The position numbers and the translations under genes were made by a program. Under the pieces are notes generated by a model. It did no database searches. It was not told the DNA's origin and saw nothing but the letters and a program-made list of their open reading frames with translations. Below are positions 29,225 to 38,065 of a stretch of DNA of 64,000 nt, piece by piece (position 1 is the stretch's first letter; each line of letters begins with the position of its first letter). Source of the DNA: an uncultured Lachnospiraceae bacterium (GTDB taxonomy: Bacteria; Bacillota; Clostridia; Lachnospirales; Lachnospiraceae); the NCBI GenBank assembly GCA_910583895.1, contig CAJTYJ010000010.1, positions 1 to 64,000 of the forward strand. Direction: 5' to 3'.

Positions 29225-30343
29225 TTACGGCACAAGTCCTTCGGGATTCAGTCCCTGCAGCTCTGGCAGCACAAATCTTCCGTCTTTTCGGATCAGCACG
29301 TCATCAAAATAAATCTCCCCGCCGCCATACTCCGGCCTCTGGATCAGCACCAGATCCCAGTGGATGGAGGACACATTCCCATTGGGCGCCTCATCATAGC
29401 AGTTCCCCGGCGTAAAATGAATCGACCCCATAATCTTCTCATCAAACAGCGTATCTTTCATGGGTTCCAAAACATATGGGTTCACTCCGATGGCAAACTC
29501 TCCCACATACCGTGCCCCCTCATCGGTGTCAAGTACATGGGTGATTCGCTCCGTATCATTGGCAGAGGCCTCCACGATCTTTCCGTCCCGGAAAGTAAAC
29601 CTGATATTTTCATAGGTAAATCCCTGAAACACCGAAGGCGTATTGTAAGATAAAGTGCCGTTTATGGAATCCCTGACCGGTGCGGTGAAAACCTCTCCGT
29701 CCGGAATATTCATCCGGCCTGCACAGGGAATGGCCGGAATTCCCTTGATGGAAAATGTAAGATCCGTACCAGGGCCTGTGATCCGCACCCGGTCGGTCCT
29801 TTCCATCCGTTTCACCAGAGGCTCCATGGCCGCCTCCATCCGGCTGTAGTCCAGATTGCATACCCGGAAATAAAAGTCTTCAAACGCCTCCGTGCTTGTC
29901 CCGGACAGCTGGGCCATGGCGTCGTTTGGATAGCGCAGTACCACCCACCGGGTTTTGGGTACCCGGACTTTGTGGTGCACCGGGGTTACATAATATTTTT
30001 CATAGAGAGCCATACGCTCCGCCGGCACATCGGACAGCTCTGCTATATTGTCACTGCCCCGCACTGCAATGTAGCAGTCCATCCTGGACATCTCCAAAGC
30101 ATCCACCTCTGCCGCCAGCTCCATCTGCTCCTTCGTACATTCCATGATCTGAAGCCTCTGAAGCTGCGGGTCTGTGTAGTGGATAAAGGGCAGTCCCCCC
30201 GCCCTGTATACTGCCCGGATCAGCTCCTTTGCCAGCTCCCTGGTGCTGGCACCCGTATAGTGTATATAGACCTTGTCCCCTGTCTTCACCTGACAGGAAT
30301 AGTGCACAAGTCCCTCAGCCAGTGTTCTGATTCTCTCATCCAT
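29225..30343 (-). CDS. M29-family aminopeptidase (AmpS-like)
   Basis: 372 aa, thermophilic-aminopeptidase (M29) family. Recognisable segments are the N-terminal GDKVYIHYTGASTRELAKEL, the metal-ligand region with IPDGEVFTAPV, GFTYENIRFTFRDGKIVEA, VGEFAIGVNP and the C-terminal SSIHWDLV. It is a cobalt/zinc-dependent enzyme removing N-terminal residues from peptides in the cytoplasm. It sits 31 bp downstream of the large exported protein gene on the same strand. Length is slightly below the usual ~410 aa. Confidence 0.9.
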   Translation of the reverse strand: MDERIRTLAEGLVHYSCQVKTGDKVYIHYTGASTRELAKELIRAVYRAGGLPFIHYTDPQLQRLQIMECTKEQMELAAEVDALEMSRMDCYIAVRGSDNIAELSDVPAERMALYEKYYVTPVHHKVRVPKTRWVVLRYPNDAMAQLSGTSTEAFEDFYFRVCNLDYSRMEAAMEPLVKRMERTDRVRITGPGTDLTFSIKGIPAIPCAGRMNIPDGEVFTAPVRDSINGTLSYNTPSVFQGFTYENIRFTFRDGKIVEASANDTERITHVLDTDEGARYVGEFAIGVNPYVLEPMKDTLFDEKIMGSIHFTPGNCYDEAPNGNVSSIHWDLVLIQRPEYGGGEIYFDDVLIRKDGRFVLPELQGLNPEGLVP

Positions 30344-30374
30344 CGTCCATTCTCCTTGCTGTTCTCATGATTTC

Positions 30375-32876
30375 CTACGGCTGATACGTAAAGAACAGAT
30401 TGCCTCCCCGCTCAAACATCTCGGTGCTGTCCTTCAGTCCTGCCTTTTTAAGTTCTGTCTGGCCCGGCTCACAGATCAAAATATTCTGGGTATCATATCC
30501 CACAATCAGCACAGCCTCTCCGGTGTCCGTAATTCCCATGACCGGCGCCTGATTGGCCACATAATACAACGCCATCCGAAGACTGCAGCCCGGAATCAGA
30601 CAGCAGTCCTCCTGAAGTTCCTGTTCACAGATTTCCCACACAGCCATCCCTTCATCCAGACATGCCTGCACATCTGTATAAATCTGTCTTTGGCGCAGCA
30701 GAAGCTGCAGACACCGGGCAAGACTGCTTCCGGAAAGCTCTGCCCCCTCCTGTGTATCGAAATCCTCAATCTGCATTCTGCCGGGACGGTTCCAGCGCTC
30801 CCACAGACGGCGCACTCCGTCTTTCCAGACAGCCCCCATACCATCATGGGCGGCTGCCACAGCTTCCGGAAGCGTGTCAAAGCCTTCTGCCTGTCCCGAG
30901 AAGGACCATGCAAAATACTGCTCTTCTCCCTCCCGCTCCAGATGGAGACTTCGGTTTTCCTCATACAGCACCATCCGAATCCGGGGACGTTTCATGGAAC
31001 CGCTCTTCATGGTTCCCTCATATGCAAACTGGTATTCGCTCCGCCGGGTCTCATCAATGGCCACCTGGAGCATGAGCTTTTCCTGTTCCGGCTCACTGGT
31101 GTAGGTGATGGGCTCCGGCAGCGCCTCCTGCCAGGCTCCGTCCGGCGTCAGCATGATGCAGGATAAATCAATGCGGTTCTCCACGATCGAAAGATCGGTC
31201 ACATATTTCCCTTTGGAAGCATAGTCAAACTCCCGTACTTCATTCCCGGAGTGGTCCCTTATAATCACCCGATACATAGGAACCGTCTGTTCTCCTGCCA
31301 TATTGACCCGGATGTCCTCTTCCCTGGCGGTTCCGTAGATAAAATCCTCCTCCATAAATCCCAGTGCTTTCAGAATCTCTCCTGATTCTGCGGTTATGGG
31401 CTTTACGATCCCGTTTCTGGTGTTTAAAAGATGGATGCTTTTTGAATCCACATCCGTCCAGGCCGCCAGATATCCTCTTTTGGATACCTGCAGTTCCTCT
31501 TCCCGGATGCCTTCTGCCAGAAGGCGCACACTGCAGTCTGTCAGGTCAATCCGAAGGATCATCCCCCGGTAAGAAAGCCATGCCATTTCCTGATCATTGA
31601 CAACCGAAAGCTTACCCACCTCTTCTTTGACGATCTGATAGGGCCGGTCACTGGGCAGAAAATAACGCTCTTCCACAGTATTCATTAAAGCATCATAACG
31701 GCACAGCAGCACCCCGCACCGGCCTTCATACAACCCCCGGTTCATATAACCAAAGACCAGAAAATCCATGCTCCCGGAGTCCTCCACCTGCAGGATACGG
31801 AAATCATGAGCGTTGTATAAACCTCTTTCATCTTCTTCGTCCTCAAAGCCATATACTTTGCTCAGACGGTTCTGTCCGAAATCATAGCACCAGAGCTGTC
31901 CCTGCTGCACAAAACCAATCACATTTTCTTCTTCGTTCTTTTGATAATTGGGTCTCTGGCTCTGAATCCCGAAATCGATCTTTCCATCTTCCACAATCTG
32001 ACTGCCCACCTGAAAGATCCGGTCAGTGGTTCTCTCATAATTCTGCAGATACATCCGGGACTGGGTGTACTGAATGCAGAAAGCCTCTGATACCTGGTAG
32101 AGAGCCTGGGTCTTCGCATCCCGTATCTGGTAATTCATCACCAGGGACACGATATTGCCGCTGATGTCCGTAAAGCGGATCTGCTCCCTGGTCACCTGCT
32201 CCACCTGCATCTCTCCCCACACCACCGCCCGGGGATAGGAATGGATATTGGCATACCCATAGTCTTTGCTGTCTGTGCTGCCGTCCGGTTCCAGTTTCTT
32301 TAAAAGCTCCTGGTTTGTATCCTTCTGAAACGTGGCCTGATGGAAGGCTTTTGCAAAGTCCACACACTCTCTTACATGGTTTTCTCCCAGATAACTGATC
32401 TGAGAATAGTAGTATACTGCCCCGTGCTCTTCCGTATCTACTGTGAATATAAAAAGATACCGCTCGCCCGGCTCCATCAGGTCTTTCAGATCAATGGAAA
32501 CCCGCATATATTTTCCGTCGTCTTCTGTCAAAAGATCGCTGCCATCCTGAACCAGGCGGGTCATATCCAGACTCCGTACTTCATAGGACAGCCCCCGGAT
32601 ATGGGCATTGTACTTCTGGACAGCCATACGAAGGGTATGGTCTTGTGATATTCCAAGGACCGACTCCTTCATATAGCTGCCATTCATCTGGTCCACATAT
32701 CCATGCATTTCATTGTACAGTTCTCCGTCCTGCTCTGCATAAAGCACCGGCAGGGTCGCTCCTGCCATGGCTGCTGTCATATCCCGGTTGCCCATATAAG
32801 TTGCATAGCTCATAAATCCCGCTCCTGCCATAAAGGCCAGCAGGATGGTTACGATCCTTATAATCAGTTTCTTCAT
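30375..32876 (-). CDS. Large exported or membrane-anchored protein of unknown function
   Basis: 833 aa. One N-terminal membrane segment (MKKLIIRIVTILLAFMAGAG) is followed by a long extracytoplasmic region. The central part (~300-560) has repeated beta-strand pairs (GQLWCYDFGQNRLSKVYGF, GYLAAWTDVDSKSIHLLN), suggesting a beta-propeller. The C-terminal ~130 aa (CLQLLLRQRQIYTDVQACLD, CSLRMALYYVANQAPVMGI, AVLIVGYDTQNILICEP) resemble a papain-like/C39-type fold. No clear catalytic His follows, so peptidase activity is doubtful. It precedes the M29 aminopeptidase by 31 bp. Confidence 0.7.
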   Translation of the reverse strand: MKKLIIRIVTILLAFMAGAGFMSYATYMGNRDMTAAMAGATLPVLYAEQDGELYNEMHGYVDQMNGSYMKESVLGISQDHTLRMAVQKYNAHIRGLSYEVRSLDMTRLVQDGSDLLTEDDGKYMRVSIDLKDLMEPGERYLFIFTVDTEEHGAVYYYSQISYLGENHVRECVDFAKAFHQATFQKDTNQELLKKLEPDGSTDSKDYGYANIHSYPRAVVWGEMQVEQVTREQIRFTDISGNIVSLVMNYQIRDAKTQALYQVSEAFCIQYTQSRMYLQNYERTTDRIFQVGSQIVEDGKIDFGIQSQRPNYQKNEEENVIGFVQQGQLWCYDFGQNRLSKVYGFEDEEDERGLYNAHDFRILQVEDSGSMDFLVFGYMNRGLYEGRCGVLLCRYDALMNTVEERYFLPSDRPYQIVKEEVGKLSVVNDQEMAWLSYRGMILRIDLTDCSVRLLAEGIREEELQVSKRGYLAAWTDVDSKSIHLLNTRNGIVKPITAESGEILKALGFMEEDFIYGTAREEDIRVNMAGEQTVPMYRVIIRDHSGNEVREFDYASKGKYVTDLSIVENRIDLSCIMLTPDGAWQEALPEPITYTSEPEQEKLMLQVAIDETRRSEYQFAYEGTMKSGSMKRPRIRMVLYEENRSLHLEREGEEQYFAWSFSGQAEGFDTLPEAVAAAHDGMGAVWKDGVRRLWERWNRPGRMQIEDFDTQEGAELSGSSLARCLQLLLRQRQIYTDVQACLDEGMAVWEICEQELQEDCCLIPGCSLRMALYYVANQAPVMGITDTGEAVLIVGYDTQNILICEPGQTELKKAGLKDSTEMFERGGNLFFTYQP

Positions 32877-32998
32877 CTCTTTATCTTCTCCAAATCGGGC
32901 TTTTTTATCACATCATCTTTTTCATTCTGGTAACATTGAGGCCGAAATTATCCGGCTGTAACTATTTTAACAAGCTTTTTTTCCATGGTCAACCCATG

Positions 32999-33463
32999 TC
33001 ACCTTAAGATCCCGCGGCCCCGGTTCCTTTTTCTACGCCTCATCATCTCCTGCAAAAGCAGTACCCCGATCAGATCCTGAAGCTCTTCCCACTTCGGCGC
33101 CTTTTCCCCAAAATTCTCACCCGTGCTGGCGCTGTCCCACACTTCCCTGGCCTTGCTTCTCAGGGACAACTGATCCGGATATTCGTCATACATCATGCTG
33201 CCAGGGTATTCCAGCCTTGTACAGACTTCCTCCACATAGGGCTGAAGCCTCCTTGCCATCAAAGGATACAGCTCCCGCAGGCGCCTGGTATCCATCTCAT
33301 CTTCCATCTGTTCCGGATTATTCCACAGATTCCAGTAATTCATCTGGCTTCCGTAAGGGTACAGCCACGGAAACTCCCGCTGCCCGGGATACAGTGCCGG
33401 ACAGGGCACATTTCCGTAGCAGGGGGTCCACTCCCTGCCATCCTTCATGAAATCAAACTCCAT
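32999..33463 (-). CDS. Hypothetical Tyr/Pro/Trp-rich small protein
   Basis: 154 aa, soluble. The N-terminal third is rich in Pro, Tyr and Trp (CYGNVPCPALYPGQREFPWL), followed by a helical part and a strongly basic C-terminus (EMMRRRKRNRGRGILR). The composition recalls spore-coat or spore-core associated clostridial proteins, but this is only a resemblance. It is divergent from the TetR gene. Confidence 0.6.
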   Translation of the reverse strand: MEFDFMKDGREWTPCYGNVPCPALYPGQREFPWLYPYGSQMNYWNLWNNPEQMEDEMDTRRLRELYPLMARRLQPYVEEVCTRLEYPGSMMYDEYPDQLSLRSKAREVWDSASTGENFGEKAPKWEELQDLIGVLLLQEMMRRRKRNRGRGILR

Positions 33464-33567
33464 TCTTTCTTTATTATATAATCACTATATGCAGCGGCGG
33501 ATTCCATGGTTCAAACCAGGAACAGATCAAAAATGACTATTGGTCAATTTTTTATACAATCTGTGCA

Positions 33568-33596
33568 TTGCATTTTATACGAAGATAGGATACAGT
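33568..33596 (+). promoter_or_regulatory. Probable promoter of the TetR gene
   Basis: TTGCAT and TACAGT hexamers with a 17-bp spacer lie about 25 bp upstream of the TetR start (GGGGG ribosome binding site at ~33609). Confidence 0.55.
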
Positions 33597-33621
33597 AGAA
33601 AAAGACAAGGGGGAATTTTTC

Positions 33622-34245
33622 ATGGGAAAAATTGAAATCAAAAAAGAAAACAAGAGAAAAGACTTGTTAAACGCCGCCTTTGATCTGTTCATCTCCAAAG
33701 GCTTTCACAACACATCCATCGCTGATATTGTGGGAAAAGCCGGTATTGCAAAAGGAACCTTTTATCTGTATTTTAAGGACAAGACCGATATCCGCAACCG
33801 GCTGATCTCTTCCAAAGCAACGCAGCTTTTCCAAAACGCCTGTTTAAAATTAAACCAGACGTCCCTCACCAGGCTGGACGAGCAGTTCATCTTTCTGACA
33901 GACGAGATACTACGAGCCCTTAAGCAGGACACATCGCTTCTGTTCTTTTTGTCCAAACATTTAAGCTGGGGAATCTTCCGAAGCTCCATGTCTGAAGAAA
34001 AATCCCCTGACGGAGTCTCCGCCAGGGAATTGTATGAACAGCTGATCGCCCGCTCCGGCTGCCGTTTTGAGAATCCGGAGATCATCATCTATCTGGTCAT
34101 CGAACTGGTGGCGGGCACCAGCTACAATGCCATCCTCTATCAGGACCCCGCAGACATCGAAGAGCTCAAGCCCTACCTGCACACCATGATCCGCCGGATC
34201 GTAGAAGATTTTGATCAGGCGCTTGGAACGGATGCCTGCCTGTGA
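33622..34245 (+). CDS. TetR-family transcriptional regulator
   Basis: 207 aa. The N-terminal helix-turn-helix (AAFDLFISKGFHNTSIADIV, then GKAGIAKGTFYLYFKDK) is classic TetR. The C-terminal ligand domain is divergent. It overlaps the convergent LysR gene by 31 bp. Neither neighbour is an obvious efflux or fatty-acid target, so the regulon is unknown. Confidence 0.92.
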   Translation: MGKIEIKKENKRKDLLNAAFDLFISKGFHNTSIADIVGKAGIAKGTFYLYFKDKTDIRNRLISSKATQLFQNACLKLNQTSLTRLDEQFIFLTDEILRALKQDTSLLFFLSKHLSWGIFRSSMSEEKSPDGVSARELYEQLIARSGCRFENPEIIIYLVIELVAGTSYNAILYQDPADIEELKPYLHTMIRRIVEDFDQALGTDACL

Positions 34246-35183
34246 TAATCCTCATCTTTGTGCTCAAATCTCTGGATCAGAAGTTCCATGAACTGCTTTT
34301 CGATCGGGTCAAACTCCTCCTGGGCACGTTTGATCCACAGAAGCTGACTGATCTTTGGATAGGTCTTTCCGTTCATCGTAAGCGGAACCGAGCGGATCTG
34401 TGTATCTTCAAAAAAACCAAGAATCCATTTGGGGGACAGAAGTATCGCTTCTGTCTCCTCTAAAAATTTTTTACACACCCCTATGGTATTGCAGAAGATC
34501 AGATGTTCATGATTGATCCCCTCGTTCAGCTCATTCTTGTAGCGCAGTTCTCTGCGCAGAGACAGCTCCGTATCCAGCACCACATGCAGATACTGCTCTG
34601 CCTCCTCCACATCAATGCTTGTCTGATCGTAAAGCTTCGACTTTTTCCCCATACTTGCATAAACCGGAGACCGGTCCAGTGCATGAATCTCCAGGTTCTT
34701 TCCAAGCACCTCACTCTTAAACGGCTTGGAATCCTTCTCTGCCATGACTAAAAGTCCGATATCCGCCTTCCGGCTCTCTACCATGTGAATGATCTCTCCT
34801 CTGTCATTCTCCTTTAAATCAATCTGCAGAAATTGCTCCTTATTCTCTCTGTAGAGATCCAGCAGGATATCATAGATAAAATCAAACTGCTGACTGGCAA
34901 TGGCGACCCGCTGTATGAACGGATGGTCCTTCCTGCCGAAGGTCTGATCAAGCGCCTTGGAACTGTCCAGCACACTCCTGGCATACTCCAGAAAGTCCCG
35001 CCCTCTGGGCGTCAGACTCAGTCCCTTTGCCGTCCGGTCAAATAACTTAAGATTATACTCTGCCTCCAGGCTGGATACCGCCTTGGTAAGGCTGGGCTGG
35101 CTTAAGTAGAGTTCCTGCGCCGCTTTTGTTATGGAACCGCATTCCACAACTTTGATAAAGTACTTTAACTGATTTAATCGCAT
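34215..35183 (-). CDS. LysR-family transcriptional regulator
   Basis: 322 aa. The N-terminal winged HTH (MRLNQLKYFIKVVECGSITK, AAQELYLSQPSLTKAVSSLE) is followed by a co-inducer domain. LysR regulators often act on a divergent promoter; here the divergent side carries only a possible ~75-nt transcript (35322-35398). Its 3' end overlaps the TetR gene. Confidence 0.92.
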   Translation of the reverse strand: MRLNQLKYFIKVVECGSITKAAQELYLSQPSLTKAVSSLEAEYNLKLFDRTAKGLSLTPRGRDFLEYARSVLDSSKALDQTFGRKDHPFIQRVAIASQQFDFIYDILLDLYRENKEQFLQIDLKENDRGEIIHMVESRKADIGLLVMAEKDSKPFKSEVLGKNLEIHALDRSPVYASMGKKSKLYDQTSIDVEEAEQYLHVVLDTELSLRRELRYKNELNEGINHEHLIFCNTIGVCKKFLEETEAILLSPKWILGFFEDTQIRSVPLTMNGKTYPKISQLLWIKRAQEEFDPIEKQFMELLIQRFEHKDEDYHRQASVPSA

Positions 35184-35286
35184 CCAGTTTCCCCCTTAAA
35201 CTTGCATACCCCAATATAGCATGAAATATATACCCCGTTCTTACATTATAACCGAAACTTGGCAAATTTCCATAAAAATTTTGAAT

Positions 35287-35315
35287 TTGTGTATATTTTT
35301 TTGTTATGTTATACT
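35287..35315 (+). promoter_or_regulatory. Candidate promoter divergent from lysR
   Basis: TTGTGT and TATACT hexamers with exactly 17 bp between them, in a T-rich context. They point rightward into a short structured stretch ending in a terminator-like hairpin. Confidence 0.5.
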
Positions 35316-35321
35316 TATGGT

Positions 35322-35398
35322 GAACCCGATAGAGAAACCCCTATCACCTTACACACCTTAAGACAGCGCTGTCCACCCCATAGACAGCGCTGTTTTTC
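35322..35398 (+). ncRNA. Candidate small RNA divergent from lysR
   Basis: Downstream of the 35287-35315 promoter, the ~75-nt segment can fold into a 5' hairpin (GGTGA.../ATAG pairing with CTATCACC). It ends with two copies of the self-complementary ACAGCGCTGT, whose pairing plus the TTTTT at the end forms an intrinsic terminator. It contains no ORF. I cannot match it to a known RNA family. Confidence 0.4.
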
Positions 35399-35458
35399 CA
35401 TATACAGTCAGTTGTGGAAGAAATATCCATACACTGCTCCAATGCATTCCGATGACAA

Positions 35459-35493
35459 AGCAGACCCGCCGTGATCCTTTCACGACGGGTCTG
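35459..35493. terminator. Hairpin at the end of pilus operon 1
   Basis: CAGACCCGCCGTGA pairs with TCACGACGGGTCTG (one mismatch, 5-nt loop) just past the stop of the last operon gene. The T-run on the minus strand is weak, so efficiency is uncertain. Confidence 0.6.
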
Positions 35494-35510
35494 ACTTTCG
35501 AGATGATTAT

Positions 35511-36566
35511 TTATTTTTTGTTGCCATTTTTTTCCTTCTCGTCGTCTTTTTTGCGTCTTTTCAGCCATAGGATCAGCATCGCGATCAGAGCAACTGCAGC
35601 CACACCTGCGATGGCGACCGCTCCCGCAATGTTCCTGACACCCCCGGCATTTCCATCTTCGGCTCCGCCTGCCAAAGGCACTTCGTCGTCGTCTAACTCC
35701 TGAAGTTCCTGAGGACCTTCTGCCTGTGGTACATTCTCATCCGGAGCCGCCACTGCTCCGCCCTCAGCTCCTCCCTGCGGCACTGCCGCGTCAGCGGCTC
35801 CTCCTGCCGTTTCTAAAGCTGGCGCCGGCGCTCCTGCGGCCGGTGCTGTACCCTCCGGGGTTCCGCCCTCCGGTGCTCCTGTTTCCGGTGCAGGGGCTTC
35901 TCCTTCCGGGGTCTGGGCCGCTCCTCCTCCCCCGGTCCCACCGCCGGCGGCTACGCGGGCGTAAGTGAAAGTAAAGACATTCTCCGCCGCATTGGCAGAC
36001 AGGGTCTTTGTCAGATTATAGGCCTGGGGCTCATAACCTTCCAGATACAGAAAGGCGATGACCGGACGGTCACCAACATTGCCGTAGTAAGTCCGGCTGG
36101 TGGCCAGGGTGTTTCCTGAAGTATCCTGATAGTTGACCACATAGGAAGTCATATTGCCCCGGATCCCGTAGGCGATCACATACTCCTGATCTCCTTTTAC
36201 CTCAAAGGAAGACATACCAACGGTATCATTATCCCGACCGCTTAAACGAATGCCTTTGACATAATATTTACTGTTTTCTTCCAGAGACACGGATCCTTCC
36301 ATGGCCGCATCAAAGTTAATCCGGTCTCCAATCTTAAGGCCGCTTACCACAACAGCGGAGCCGGACGCCGTTACGTGGTAGGCAGAACCGGTTTTTCCGT
36401 TGTCCACATTTACCTGGCTGCTGCCTGTGAAAGCGCCGTGATTGCCCGCATAGAAGGTCACCTGATAGGTGTAGGGCTCTTCTGCCGCCCGCACACGGCT
36501 CCCACAGAGGGATACCAGCAGACACAGCGTCAGGGCACCGGTCAGTATCTGACGGATGTTACGCAT
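35511..36566 (-). CDS. Fibre operon 1 accessory surface protein (MucBP-like, C-terminal anchor)
   Basis: 351 aa from ATG 36566 (GGAGAG upstream). It overlaps the preceding gene by 8 bp. It has a signal peptide (~1-30), then a beta-rich region with a duplicated YTYQVTFYAGN / MTSYVVNYQDTSGNTLATS theme similar to mucin-binding modules. A ~110-residue Pro/Ala/Gly/Glu-rich stalk follows, then DDDEVPLAGG, a membrane helix and a basic tail. No LPXTG is present; the conserved VPLxG just before the helix may be a divergent sorting motif, or the protein may simply be membrane anchored. Its paralogue is at 55718-56773. Confidence 0.75.
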   Translation of the reverse strand: MRNIRQILTGALTLCLLVSLCGSRVRAAEEPYTYQVTFYAGNHGAFTGSSQVNVDNGKTGSAYHVTASGSAVVVSGLKIGDRINFDAAMEGSVSLEENSKYYVKGIRLSGRDNDTVGMSSFEVKGDQEYVIAYGIRGNMTSYVVNYQDTSGNTLATSRTYYGNVGDRPVIAFLYLEGYEPQAYNLTKTLSANAAENVFTFTYARVAAGGGTGGGGAAQTPEGEAPAPETGAPEGGTPEGTAPAAGAPAPALETAGGAADAAVPQGGAEGGAVAAPDENVPQAEGPQELQELDDDEVPLAGGAEDGNAGGVRNIAGAVAIAGVAAVALIAMLILWLKRRKKDDEKEKNGNKK

Positions 36567-37380
36567 GATTTCGTTCTCTCCTTTCCCTTCTGTAGCACAC
36601 ATATCCATAGGCGGTCAGTACAAGGCCTGCCAGAAGCGCCAGAGCCGACCACAGAACCAGGTTGCCGGCATCTCCGGTCTGTACGGAGCCGAGTGTAAAA
36701 GCCACGGAAGAGGCCGTATCTTCGCTGCCATTTCCCGCACCGTCCTCCGGGCCATTGGATCCTTCTCCTCCTCCAAAACCGCCTGTACCGCCCCCGTTTC
36801 CACCGCCGGTGCTGTTCACCGGCTCCACTGCAAAGGCCATCTGAAACCTTGCCAGGGTGTTCTGGTAACCATTTCCGTTTGTCTCTCCGTCCAGGGCCAC
36901 CGTCAGGGATACCTGTCCGCTGCTTTGAGACTGCATGCGGTCCAGATAGAAGAACTCTGACTGGTCGGCCTCATGCAGACCTTCCCCCGACGGGGAGTCT
37001 TTCTCTCCTCCCACATTGTCGCTGCTGTAAAGGGTTGTCACCTCTCCTTTGCTGTCCGTGTAGGTCAGAATATAGGTATAGGCACCCCCGCTGGCCGACT
37101 CCTGGCTGTCCTCCAGGCTTTGCAGCACCTCGTTGGTCATATACCAGTCTGTGCTTTTTATGTCCTGATTTTCCAGAGCCAGTTTGATGGTTACACTGTC
37201 CCCCGGAAGCAGACTGCTGACCGAATCTGCCACATCCGAGGAATCAAAGTTGGATGTCATCTTCCCGTCGGCATACCAGGTTTTCCAGCCATCAGCTGTA
37301 TATTCCTCTGCCTGTACGCTGGTCACACTGCCCATCAGCAGACAGGCCGCCAGCGCCAGACACTGATATTTCTTCTTCAT
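36559..37380 (-). CDS. Fibre operon 1 surface protein with VQTGD anchor
   Basis: 273 aa from ATG 37380 (GGAGG upstream). It has a signal peptide, then a ~190-aa exported domain (SLLPGDSVTIKLALENQDIK, STDWYMTNEVLQSLEDS, ALDGETNGNGYQNTLARFQM) reminiscent of TasA/camelysin-type beta-sandwiches. A Gly-rich linker leads to VQTGD, a hydrophobic helix and an Arg-rich tail, i.e. a sortase-signal layout with an atypical motif. It is conserved with the paralogue at 56766-57566 (same VQTGD). It is probably a fibre anchor or accessory subunit. Confidence 0.75.
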   Translation of the reverse strand: MKKKYQCLALAACLLMGSVTSVQAEEYTADGWKTWYADGKMTSNFDSSDVADSVSSLLPGDSVTIKLALENQDIKSTDWYMTNEVLQSLEDSQESASGGAYTYILTYTDSKGEVTTLYSSDNVGGEKDSPSGEGLHEADQSEFFYLDRMQSQSSGQVSLTVALDGETNGNGYQNTLARFQMAFAVEPVNSTGGGNGGGTGGFGGGEGSNGPEDGAGNGSEDTASSVAFTLGSVQTGDAGNLVLWSALALLAGLVLTAYGYVCYRRERRERNHA

Positions 37381-37453
37381 ACGATACCTCCATGATAGTT
37401 CTGCTTTGCGCATGAGTACCCGACCCATTCACATATTCAGATTGTACCGGAAC

Positions 37454-38002
37454 TCACTGCATCTGCTCCCGCCGTTCTGCCAGGAAGGCCAGCATCTGCA
37501 GCAGAATCGCTCCAACAATCACTGCTCCGGCCAGCATCTTTCCTTCCCGGCTGGTAAACATCTCCGCCATAGCCCCTGCTGCCGGCACAGAGTGCACAAC
37601 TTTTCCGATCACATTTTCATATAGGACCGGGTTCATATCTGCAGTCTGGTTGGCGTCTCCTTTGGTGATGAATTCCCCTGTCAGCACCCGGTTCTCCACC
37701 ACCCGGTGGGTGATGATCGACGCCATATCCCGGGTCCCGTAAAAAGCGATCACTTCTCCCTCTGACACATCCTTTAGTTCTGCCTCCCCGATATATACCA
37801 GGCTCCCGGTGGGGATCGACGGCTCCATGCTCCCGCTTACCACCGAATAGATATGATAGCCGAACAGTCTTGGTACCGTCAGCGGCAGACAGGCGAGGAT
37901 CAAACCGATCAGAAGCAGGGTTCCCAGACTCCGGAAAACAGCTCCCGCCATGGAGCTTTTGCTCTTCCTGCCCTGCGTTGCTTGCTTTTTCTTTTTTTCC
38001 AC
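37454..38002 (-). CDS. sipW: SipW-type signal peptidase I
   Basis: 182 aa, GTG start. ER-type signal peptidase: catalytic Ser58 in VVSGSMEPSIPTGSLVY, and His99 (IITHRVVENR) where bacterial type I enzymes have Lys, followed by KGDANQTADMNP. Two membrane helices lie at ~28-48 and ~155-175. In Bacillus, SipW matures TasA and TapA. Here two genes with SipW-type signal peptides lie immediately upstream (38066, 38835), so they are the likely substrates. Confidence 0.9.
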   Translation of the reverse strand: MEKKKKQATQGRKSKSSMAGAVFRSLGTLLLIGLILACLPLTVPRLFGYHIYSVVSGSMEPSIPTGSLVYIGEAELKDVSEGEVIAFYGTRDMASIITHRVVENRVLTGEFITKGDANQTADMNPVLYENVIGKVVHSVPAAGAMAEMFTSREGKMLAGAVIVGAILLQMLAFLAERREQMQ

Positions 38003-38065
38003 GTATCTTTTCCTTATATATAAGCTCCGGCTCCTGCGCCTGGTCCGGATTTTATCCCTGCACTT

